From NCBI GenBank assembly GCA_025352185.1, contig JANXTV010000273.1:1-5629 (forward strand): 5,629 nucleotides of DNA, given 5' to 3'. Below, one piece after another: positions 1-5,149 of this stretch (positions within the stretch are counted from its first letter, which is position 1; every line of letters begins with the position of its first letter). This stretch comes from Oligoflexia bacterium. GTDB lineage: Bacteria; Bdellovibrionota; UBA1018. The notes beneath the pieces were generated by a model. That model did no database searches. It was not told where the DNA came from and saw only the letters and a program-made list of their open reading frames with translations. The translations under genes were made by a program, and so were the position numbers.

Positions 1-1038
1 GTGAAAATATCCTTCGTTCTCTAGGATCAGACGATTAATCGTCTCGGTCTTTCCGCCGAGTCCGTTTCCGACCGTGCCGAACTCGGCAGTGAGTCCGATG
101 ATCACGCGGGCGGGCTCCGGAAATAATTTTCCGAGGATCGTCGCGTAATCCCCGAGTATTTCGTAGAATCCTTCCGCTTCGGGCGGAGTGAGTTCGTACC
201 GCCCGGAATCTTCCGGGTGACCGCGAAATAGGCTGGAAAGCGCACGAGTGGATCGATCGTTCATTTCTTTTTTCGTCATTACGTGGAGGACTCCATTCTT
301 CCCAAGACCCGTATGGAGGTCGATATGAAGGATCGCCGGGTAGGGCGCGGCGATTCGCTTCAGTAACGCGATGATCTCGAGAGTCTGGGGCTCGAAATCA
401 GACCCTCCGTAATTGATTCCTTCGGGGGAACCGTACTGCCCTTTACCAATCGCCTCGGTTAAGGACTGCTGAGTCACGTCTCGCTTAAGGATCATTTCGA
501 GGAGGAGATTTTTCGCCGGAAAGGCCGATGAGCACCTAATGGGAGTCGTGGGCTCGAGGAAGGGGCGTAATTTATCGTATTCGTCGTTCCGCGTTTTAAA
601 GAGGGCGCGGGTGTCACTGAAGTTGCGATTAAGATTCACGTTATTCTCGGTGCCGCGGCGGTGGTGCTTAAAACCCCATGGATTTAAGGCATGGACCAGG
701 AGAATTCCGGTCGTGTTTAAGTCGAGTGATCGCAGAACTTCCGACGAAAAGAGATATTGGAGTGCACTTCCCGCGTAGCCTTCGGGCCCGTGATTTCCAG
801 AAGTCAGGATAATTAAATTTCTCGGGTTCTTCATCGCCGGAAGGTAGACCGTATTAATCGCTAACTTCTCACTCCCAACCAGAATCTCGGAACTTTCGGC
901 GCGAGGATAAATCGTTCGAAGTCGATCGACCTCGTTTAAGAATCGCGCCCGAGAATATTCATAATTTTCTGGGAAGTAATCGGACCGTGCGTTTACCGTG
1001 GAAAATAGTACTAACGCGACCAGAAGGAGTGATTTCAC
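1..1038 (-). CDS. DUF2817 / M14-like secreted zinc hydrolase (C-terminus outside window)
   Basis: Reading the minus strand from a GTG at 1036-1038 gives 346 uninterrupted codons that run off the left edge, so the C-terminus is missing. The start is fixed by an in-frame TAA directly upstream (1039-1041), and an AAAGG lies 8 bases before it. Residues 1-17 form a signal peptide (KSLLLVALVLFSTVNA), suggesting export. The zinc-carboxypeptidase/aspartoacylase pattern is clear: H83 and E86 in GNHGPEG, N137-R138 in NLNRNF, H242 in DLHTGLG, and a probable catalytic glutamate E319 in TAEFGT. This motif set and order match the DUF2817 family, whose members are metallo-hydrolases of mostly unknown substrate, usually about 340-380 residues; little is therefore missing. 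An amide or peptide substrate in the periplasm is inference. It is divergent from the Crp-like gene. The GTG start and absent stop make it easy for simple ORF callers to miss. Confidence 0.88.
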   Translation of the reverse strand, partial: MKSLLLVALVLFSTVNARSDYFPENYEYSRARFLNEVDRLRTIYPRAESSEILVGSEKLAINTVYLPAMKNPRNLIILTSGNHGPEGYAGSALQYLFSSEVLRSLDLNTTGILLVHALNPWGFKHHRRGTENNVNLNRNFSDTRALFKTRNDEYDKLRPFLEPTTPIRCSSAFPAKNLLLEMILKRDVTQQSLTEAIGKGQYGSPEGINYGGSDFEPQTLEIIALLKRIAAPYPAILHIDLHTGLGKNGVLHVMTKKEMNDRSTRALSSLFRGHPEDSGRYELTPPEAEGFYEILGDYATILGKLFPEPARVIIGLTAEFGTVGNGLGGKTETINRLILENEGYFH

Positions 1039-1143
1039 TTAGGGGACCTTTCGTTTAAGCTGCTACCAGTTCCTTTAAATTAGTCTACAGCCCGTACCCG
1101 TTCCTTAACCTAGGATAAGAAAACCGTAAAAAATCGAGCCAAA
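1039..1143. promoter_or_regulatory. Divergent intergenic region between the DUF2817 hydrolase and the Crp-like operon
   Basis: This 105-base gap separates two divergently read genes and must hold promoters for both, unless transcription reads in from further away. A TAGGAT at 1111-1116 is a possible -10 box for the plus-strand operon, but no convincing -35 box lies 16-18 bases upstream of it. For the minus strand a TAGACT/TAATTT stretch near 1074-1087 is a weak candidate. I looked for a Crp/Fnr-type dyad (TTGAT-N4-ATCAA or TGTGA-N6-TCACA) that would suggest autoregulation and did not see one. Confidence 0.4.
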
Positions 1144-1722
1144 ATGAATCCTCTCGAAGCGGTCTATTCCGCCCTAAAGTCACTCGCCCCGATCTCTCCC
1201 GAGGATCTAGCTCCGCTAGAAGGCCAATACCGATCCGAATCCTTTCGGGCGCGTCACCTTCTTTTTCGTGAGGGAGAACGTTACGAGAAAGTAACGTTTA
1301 TTCGGAAAGGTCTGGTGAAAAAATATTACCTGACGAGTGAAGGAAAGGAGTTCATTAAGGAATTCACGTGGGAAGGACAGATCACGACGCCCTACGCCTC
1401 CCTCCTCCAAAACATTCCGGCGACTTATTCAATGGAGACCCTCGAGGATACCGAGATCCTCTCGATCGATTACGCGGCGATTCGCGAACTGATCGATACG
1501 AAACCGAATTGGACGAAGCTTGGAAAGGCGCTCGCGGACTTCCATTTTCTAAACCGTGAGATTCGCGAGATGGAACTGCTAAAGAATTCTGCGCCCGAGC
1601 GGTATGAAATCTTTAAACGTAGATTTCCTCACCTCCTCGGACGCCTAAAAAAGCAAGACATCGCCTCCTATCTAGGAATTACACCCGTCAGCCTGAGTCG
1701 CCTCGAGAGCCAAGGAAGGTGA
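1144..1722 (+). CDS. Crp/Fnr-family transcriptional regulator
   Basis: The 192-residue protein has the two-part layout of the Crp/Fnr family. Residues about 25-115 form the cyclic-nucleotide-binding-like beta-roll (LLFREGERYEKVTFIRKGLVKKYY, then the EDTEILSID strand). A dimerisation helix follows at about 120-145, and a C-terminal helix-turn-helix lies at about 168-188 (DIASYLGITPVSLSRL, with the usual LGIT...SR recognition pattern). It contains no cysteine, so an FNR-type iron-sulfur sensor is excluded. The phosphate-binding cassette of true cAMP receptors is not recognisable: where E. coli Crp has GEL this protein has GQI (78-80), and the following Arg-Ser/Thr-Ala signature is absent. The ligand is therefore unknown. 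The start is bounded by an in-frame TAG at 1111-1113; its ribosome site is weak. The stop codon overlaps the start of the acyltransferase gene (GTGA), so the two are very probably co-translated and the regulator may control its partner. Confidence 0.9.
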   Translation: MNPLEAVYSALKSLAPISPEDLAPLEGQYRSESFRARHLLFREGERYEKVTFIRKGLVKKYYLTSEGKEFIKEFTWEGQITTPYASLLQNIPATYSMETLEDTEILSIDYAAIRELIDTKPNWTKLGKALADFHFLNREIREMELLKNSAPERYEIFKRRFPHLLGRLKKQDIASYLGITPVSLSRLESQGR

Positions 1723-2522
1723 TTCACGCCTCCATGAGCACCAACGGGTATATGGCCACTTCCTTTGCGGTTTCCGCCATTCCACTCTTCTTCGGAATGA
1801 AAATCGTAAGTGTGATCGTGAAACGGGAAAAGACTCCGGAAATGGGACGCTTCCTTTTTCTCACTCCACTCCATTCGGTCGATACTTGGGCCGATCGGAA
1901 GCGGTTCAAAGGAACCGACGTAAAAAGGCTCGCTGTGCGGACGGGGGCCCTCACGCTCATTTACGTTATTATTGTCTACTTCTCGGATTCGCTCCGCGAC
2001 TTCGTCTCCCGGATGCCGCGCGGACTCTGGGGATTCTCCGTACTCCCGTTCGTTCTCTTTATGGGCGAGTTCATTTCGTCTGCGCTAATTCTCGCCTCAC
2101 TGACTTCCGGTTATCGTATCCCCGATTATCACCGGTCCCCCCTCCGGTCCGCGACCCTCGCCGAATTCTGGGGAACGCGGTGGAACGTATGGCAAAGCGA
2201 TTGGTTTAAGCAGGTGATTTTCAGTCCTTTACGCCGAAGTCCGACCACTGCAGTTTTAATCGTCTTCCTCGTTTCCGGACTCGCTCACGAACTCCTATTT
2301 ACACTTCCCCTCTATTTGCGAACGGGCATGAACGCGTTCGGAGGCATGACCGTATACTTCGTACTTCAAGGCGGCGGAATACTCATCGATCGAAAGGTCT
2401 TCGGAAAATCGAATCAGCCCTGTTTCCGCCGCTTCTTCTTATGGCTCTGGCTTCTCCTGCCCACGCCGCTTTTCATCGGCGAGGCCGTCTTACGAACACT
2501 CCATGTTTGGCCCGAACGGTGA
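1719..2522 (+). CDS. Membrane-bound O-acyltransferase, wax-synthase-like (MBOAT_2 type)
   Basis: The 267-residue product is strongly hydrophobic, with likely membrane segments near residues 12-35, 72-90, 103-127, 176-199, 205-224 and 239-260. Two motifs identify it: EFWGTRWN (149-156) and, after a membrane segment, SGLAHE (186-191). This FWGxRWN...SGxxHE pair is typical of plant-type wax synthases and related MBOAT_2 acyltransferases, in which the histidine (here H190) is the proposed catalytic residue. Members transfer a fatty acyl group from acyl-CoA to an alcohol; the acceptor here cannot be told from sequence. At 267 residues it is shorter than plant wax synthases (about 340) and holds mainly the core. 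The GTG at 1719 overlaps the regulator's stop by 4 bases; an ATG at 1734 is an alternative start, and the AAGGAAGG at 1712-1719 lies rather close to the first and rather far from the second. Its last 109 bases overlap the convergent protease gene. Confidence 0.78.
   Translation: MIHASMSTNGYMATSFAVSAIPLFFGMKIVSVIVKREKTPEMGRFLFLTPLHSVDTWADRKRFKGTDVKRLAVRTGALTLIYVIIVYFSDSLRDFVSRMPRGLWGFSVLPFVLFMGEFISSALILASLTSGYRIPDYHRSPLRSATLAEFWGTRWNVWQSDWFKQVIFSPLRRSPTTAVLIVFLVSGLAHELLFTLPLYLRTGMNAFGGMTVYFVLQGGGILIDRKVFGKSNQPCFRRFFLWLWLLLPTPLFIGEAVLRTLHVWPER
2414..2522. other. 109-base antisense overlap of two coding regions
   Basis: The 3' ends of the acyltransferase gene (plus) and the protease gene (minus) overlap here. 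Third codon positions of both frames face each other, and position 1 of each codon pairs with position 2 of the other. Under this register each acyltransferase residue dictates the protease residue class: Phe gives Lys, Leu gives Ser, Arg or Lys, Trp gives Gln or His, and Pro gives Gly. Protease residues 275-293 match acyltransferase residues 252-234 one for one in this way. The overlap leaves no room for a terminator between the genes, so their transcripts must overlap as well. Confidence 0.85.
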
Positions 2523-3295
2523 GCACGGAGTTCCCGCTCACTTTTCTGAATCCAAGGTTGGTACGCACTCACTTTCGTATAAACCACCTGATGAGCACAA
2601 TCGTCCGGCGCTCGGGAGGGATAGCTCCGGTTCGTCACCCCGGCGAGGACCATTTTCTTCCCCGAGCGAACGTACGCCGGTCCACCCGAATCTCCGTGGC
2701 AGGCTCCGTGCCCCCTCGATTGATCGAGAATCATTTCTGATTTCCCCGCCCTTGGGTCTTTAACCTTAACGGTCGTTTTACGAAGGACTCCCGCCCCCGT
2801 ATGATTTCGAGAATCGGATATTCCGTAACCGGCGAGTACGGCGTCCGTACCCGGCCTTAAACTCGATTCGGAGCGCAGTGTTTTAACCGGCGCATATCCC
2901 TCGGGCAATCCCCCGGGAAAATTCACGACCGCGATATCACCCTGATCCATTCCGCGTCCCGCGTGGGAATTCCAGGTCGGATTCACCCGCGAGCCCGTAA
3001 CGGGCCGGGCGGTCGTATTCGGTGAATGAATATCCCGGCCAAAAAGAACGACGGGGGCGGGACCTCCGGGCGAAACGCAGTGTGCGGCCGTTACCGCAGT
3101 ATCTCGGCTGATGAGACTCGCCGTACAGAGCGAACCTCCCTGGCCGCCCCGACCCGGCGTATATAACGCGGCGGTGGAACTCCGCACGGGATCGTTCGGG
3201 AGGACGTCTTCGCCGCCAACGATATCTGCTTTTACCGTCGTTAGCGGACTGACGAATGAGAAAAAGACGAGGAAGGAATAGGGCATTAATTTCAT
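2414..3295 (-). CDS. Secreted trypsin-family (S1) serine protease with basic C-terminal tail
   Basis: The 293-residue protein has a signal peptide at about 1-23 (ending TTVKA), then D24 and the activation sequence IVGG at 25-28. The S1 catalytic triad is complete: H72 in TAAHC, D120 in GDIAVV, S203 in GDSGGP. Four cysteines (57, 73, 199, 232) correspond to the conserved His-loop and Ser-loop disulfides. The residue six before the catalytic serine, which sets primary specificity in trypsin (Asp189), is G197, so cleavage after Lys or Arg is not expected; a small or hydrophobic P1 preference is inferred. The domain should end near YQPWI (245-249). The remaining 44 residues are a Ser/Lys/Arg-rich tail, the last 35 or so encoded antisense to the acyltransferase gene. 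The start is well supported: AAAAGGAG lies 5 bases upstream. Only one residue appears to separate signal cleavage from the mature N-terminus, so there is almost no propeptide. Confidence 0.93.
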   Translation of the reverse strand: MKLMPYSFLVFFSFVSPLTTVKADIVGGEDVLPNDPVRSSTAALYTPGRGGQGGSLCTASLISRDTAVTAAHCVSPGGPAPVVLFGRDIHSPNTTARPVTGSRVNPTWNSHAGRGMDQGDIAVVNFPGGLPEGYAPVKTLRSESSLRPGTDAVLAGYGISDSRNHTGAGVLRKTTVKVKDPRAGKSEMILDQSRGHGACHGDSGGPAYVRSGKKMVLAGVTNRSYPSRAPDDCAHQVVYTKVSAYQPWIQKSERELRAHRSGQTWSVRKTASPMKSGVGRRSQSHKKKRRKQG

Positions 3296-3462
3296 AGAGA
3301 CTCCTTTTTAGGATCCTTTGGTGCAAGCTCCGGGTACCTGGGAGCGCGCCTCTAGACGGACTTCCCCGCGGAATTCCGACTCGAAATCGCTGGTTCGGAC
3401 TGCCCGTGCGAGACCCCTAAAATTACGGTGAATTCCGCACCCCGTTTCGGTAGTTTCGGACC
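3296..3462. promoter_or_regulatory. Divergent promoter region between the protease and GST genes
   Basis: This 167-base gap serves two divergent genes. For the GST a plausible sigma-70-like pair is TTCGGA (3394-3399), an 18-base spacer and TAAAAT (3418-3423), predicting a leader of about 30 bases. The heptamer GTTTCGG occurs twice at 9-base spacing (3444-3450 and 3453-3459) directly before the GST start. No convincing promoter is visible for the protease. The left half holds an unusual cluster of six 6-base palindromes (3311-3376). Confidence 0.4.
3301..3308 (-). promoter_or_regulatory. Strong ribosome binding site of the protease gene
   Basis: The minus strand reads AAAAGGAG here, 5 bases before the ATG at 3295. 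It is the best Shine-Dalgarno match in the window and settles the protease start. Confidence 0.85.
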
Positions 3463-4113
3463 ATGACGAAATCCATTCCTCCCATTCGACTTTACGGCAT
3501 CGTTTCTTTTGACCGCGGCGCGAAAGCGAAGTGGCTCCTCACCGAAATGGGAATCTCGTACGAATCGAAGTGGCTCGACCGCGAAAAGAAGGAGAACGAA
3601 TCACCGGCTTTTCTACGATTGAATCCGATGGGTCGCATTCCCGTTTTAGAAATCGGGGATGAAGTGATTTTTGAATCCGGAGCGATATGCGCTTACCTCG
3701 CGGATCGATTCTTAGAGAAAGGCCTTGCCCCCGCTCTCGATTCGCCCCTCCGGGCGAAATATCAGCAGTGGCTCTATTTCGCCGCCTCTACGGTCGACGT
3801 ATTTCAAACGCGGATGATGATCATCGAAGATATCCCGGCCGGTGAAGTTCGGACTACGAAGGAATCGGCTTTACTCGAAGAATTCGCGGACGCCATGGAA
3901 ACCCTTGAAGTGACCCTCAGTAAGTCGCCGTACCTTCTCGGGTCGCGAATTTCCACGGCGGATATTTGCGTGGGCTATCAGCTCTACTGGTGCCAACTTT
4001 GGCCCGAGTTTGAAACGATTCTTTTGAAAAAACCGTCGGTAAAATCGTACCTGGATCATCTCCGAACCCTACCCGCGGCAATCGAATCGAAGGCTTTTTC
4101 TTACGAGGAATAA
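3463..4113 (+). CDS. Glutathione S-transferase family protein
   Basis: The 216 residues match the two-domain soluble GST plan and its usual length. The N-terminal thioredoxin-like domain (about 8-85) opens with LYGIVSFDRGAKAKW, where S15 is a candidate catalytic residue. It contains NPMGRIPVLE, with the conserved cis-proline P60, and the glutathione gamma-glutamyl-binding pair E71-S72 in FESGAICAYL. The all-helical C-terminal domain (about 95-210) has the N-capping box ISTADI (163-168). Proteins of this type conjugate or reduce substrates with glutathione in the cytoplasm; the substrate is not evident. An in-frame TAG at 3451-3453 and no other start codon between fix the ATG at 3463, although no good Shine-Dalgarno precedes it. 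The 61-residue orphan follows after 3 bases and is probably co-translated. Confidence 0.92.
   Translation: MTKSIPPIRLYGIVSFDRGAKAKWLLTEMGISYESKWLDREKKENESPAFLRLNPMGRIPVLEIGDEVIFESGAICAYLADRFLEKGLAPALDSPLRAKYQQWLYFAASTVDVFQTRMMIIEDIPAGEVRTTKESALLEEFADAMETLEVTLSKSPYLLGSRISTADICVGYQLYWCQLWPEFETILLKKPSVKSYLDHLRTLPAAIESKAFSYEE
4105..4110 (+). promoter_or_regulatory. Ribosome binding site of the 61-residue gene, inside the GST 3' end
   Basis: GAGGAA forms the last two sense codons of the GST gene and lies 6 bases before the ATG at 4117. Good spacing plus the adjacent GST stop imply coupled translation of the two genes. Confidence 0.7.
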
Positions 4114-4116
4114 ACG

Positions 4117-4302
4117 ATGGATAATAAAGACTTCATTAAACTCATGACCGGATATCCGATGAAGAGCGAAATCGAAGTGCTCATGCCCGACGGAACTTAT
4201 ACGAAGGACATCGAAGTGAAACGAATCTACATCCCCGAAAATAAAGAAAAAGGCACGAAAGGGCGAAATATCGTCCAAATCGTGCCTAAAATTAAAAAAT
4301 AA
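4117..4302 (+). CDS. Small conserved-looking protein of unknown function (61 aa)
   Basis: I cannot assign a named family. The protein is short, lysine-rich and cysteine-free, with no signal peptide or membrane segment. Its layout is a short N-terminal helix (DFIKLMTGYP), then alternating beta-like stretches: SEIEVLMPDGTY (17-28), DIEVKRIYIPE (31-41), a Lys/Gly loop, and RNIVQIVPKIKK (50-61). The 'helix, proline, E-x-V-x-x-x-DG' opening resembles small bacterial and phage proteins of unknown function that I recall only as a pattern. A good ribosome site (GAGGAA, 6 bases) and a 3-base gap behind the GST gene argue that it is real and co-expressed with it. The stop lies 3 bases from the convergent DoxX stop. 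A helper role for the GST is speculation. Confidence 0.7.
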   Translation: MDNKDFIKLMTGYPMKSEIEVLMPDGTYTKDIEVKRIYIPENKEKGTKGRNIVQIVPKIKK

Positions 4303-4305
4303 GAG

Positions 4306-4743
4306 TTACTTACGCGTTCCGAAAACTTTCGTATCGAGTGAGTATCTTCCGGGCCCGACACATAAAATCAGGATCGAAATACTAAAGTAAACGAGCGCAA
4401 TTTCGTACGAGTGCCCGCCGGTCGGATTCACGAACGGATCCTTCATTACGGCGAGGTGGGTGAGTACCGCGACAAGCATCGTGAAAGCGATTCCGAGAGT
4501 TCCGAGCATGACGACGAGTCCAAGAATGAGCGCGATTCCCCCGCCAAATTCCGATAGGGCCGCAAGGAACTGAAATATTCCCGGTACCGGCGCTTCGGGA
4601 CCCATCCATCCCATCGGATTCTGAATTTTTCCCCATCCGTGAAGGACGAAGGCCGAACCCATGACGAGGCGGACTAGTAAGAGACCAATCGACGAGCGCG
4701 TCCCTAATGGAGCGGTCTGCATGAACGACTTAATTTTATTCAT
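4306..4743 (-). CDS. DoxX-family integral membrane protein
   Basis: The 145-residue protein has the length and four-helix pattern of the DoxX family: membrane segments at about 17-36, 56-74, 75-98 and 113-130. Family hallmarks are visible: LLVRLVMGSAFVLHGWGKI (22-40, with the R...G...HG..K pattern), LSEFGGGIALILGL (63-76) and the C-terminal GPGRYSLD (130-137). DoxX proteins are often linked to quinone or thiol redox reactions, by analogy with the thiosulfate:quinone oxidoreductase subunit and mycobacterial oxidoreductase complexes, but most have no proven activity. A purine-rich AAGGAAGAG (4753-4761 on the minus strand) lies 9 bases upstream of the ATG. The four-cysteine secreted protein gene ends 25 bases upstream on the same strand, so the two probably share a transcript. 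The stop codon faces that of the 61-residue gene across 3 bases. Confidence 0.9.
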   Translation of the reverse strand: MNKIKSFMQTAPLGTRSSIGLLLVRLVMGSAFVLHGWGKIQNPMGWMGPEAPVPGIFQFLAALSEFGGGIALILGLVVMLGTLGIAFTMLVAVLTHLAVMKDPFVNPTGGHSYEIALVYFSISILILCVGPGRYSLDTKVFGTRK

Positions 4744-4768
4744 CGAGGTTTTCTCTTCCTTTGAAAAT

Positions 4769-5083
4769 TTATTCTTGAAAACATTTCCAACCCGCGGCTT
4801 CGAGTTCTTTACGAACCTTTAACCGAGAATTCATACACGGGGTCACACTGCTCGAACTCCAGGAAATGACTTTATCTTTTCCGTACTTCTCGTAATGAAG
4901 TTCGCAACCTCCTTCTTCTTTCGTCATGATGGCGAGCGTTCGGTTTTCATCCTTCGTGCTACAAGTGACGAGGCCGTAAGGATCGACTTCGTGGGTCTTT
5001 TTTTCTTCCTTCTTTTCTTCGCCAAAAGTGGAAAGCGATAATAAAAAGAACGGAATGAGGATAAGAGAATTTAAAGCTTTCAT
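4769..5083 (-). CDS. Secreted four-cysteine protein of unknown function (104 aa)
   Basis: The function is not recognised. Residues 1-21 form a signal peptide (MKALNSLILIPFFLLSLSTFG) without a lipobox cysteine. A highly charged linker (EEKKEEKK, 22-29) follows, then a small domain of about 70 residues with exactly four cysteines (41, 60, 83, 101), which suggests two disulfides in the periplasm. The domain has the look TCS...RTLAI...GCELHYEKYGKDKVISW...PCMNS...ELEAAGWKCFQ. I have an impression of similar small exported proteins in Bdellovibrio-like bacteria, but cannot confirm it. The start is fixed by an in-frame TAG at 5093-5095 and no other start codon between. The Shine-Dalgarno GAGG is only 1 base from the ATG, unusually close. 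It is the likely first gene of an operon with the DoxX gene. Confidence 0.8.
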   Translation of the reverse strand: MKALNSLILIPFFLLSLSTFGEEKKEEKKTHEVDPYGLVTCSTKDENRTLAIMTKEEGGCELHYEKYGKDKVISWSSSSVTPCMNSRLKVRKELEAAGWKCFQE

Positions 5084-5149
5084 ACCTCTATTCTAATGAA
5101 GAACGGTAAATGGGCAACCCGATAAACTCCAGGTATAGATAAGGAATAG
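5084..5149. promoter_or_regulatory. Compact divergent promoter region with near-leaderless predicted transcripts
   Basis: On the minus strand TTGCCC (5112-5117), a 16-base spacer and TAGAAT (5090-5095) form a good sigma-70-like promoter. Its expected start point would fall at or next to the ATG at 5083. On the plus strand TGGGCA (5111-5116), a 17-base spacer and TATAGA (5134-5139) form a weaker match, with an expected start about 4 bases before the ATG at 5150. The two -35 boxes would share the same bases. The plus-strand gene has AAGGA (5141-5145), 4 bases before its ATG. Confidence 0.45.

Noticed and set aside
539..778. Open frame of 79 codons on the plus strand
   Set aside because: It lies wholly antisense to the DUF2817 hydrolase gene, is Arg/Ser-rich with no domain, and has no ribosome site.
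1039..1143. Crp/Fnr autoregulatory box before the regulator operon
   Set aside because: No dyad resembling TTGAT-N4-ATCAA or TGTGA-N6-TCACA was found.
1886..2209. 107-codon frame within the acyltransferase gene
   Set aside because: It is a shifted-frame shadow of a gene with clear motifs and has Arg-rich composition without a recognisable domain.
2503..2763. Plus-strand open frames antisense to the protease gene (also 2441-2740)
   Set aside because: Their low-complexity Pro/Arg/Ser composition is what the antisense of a Gly/Ser-rich protease gives; no motif or ribosome site supports them.
2937..3326. 129-codon minus-strand frame overlapping the protease start
   Set aside because: It is a shifted frame of the protease; the protease has the strong ribosome site, signal peptide and catalytic triad.
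3328..3344. Imperfect inverted repeat (CTCC...GGAG) as a terminator or operator
   Set aside because: The stem has a mismatch and a wobble pair, there is no T-run, and it lies upstream of both flanking genes, so it is not a terminator; operator use cannot be supported.
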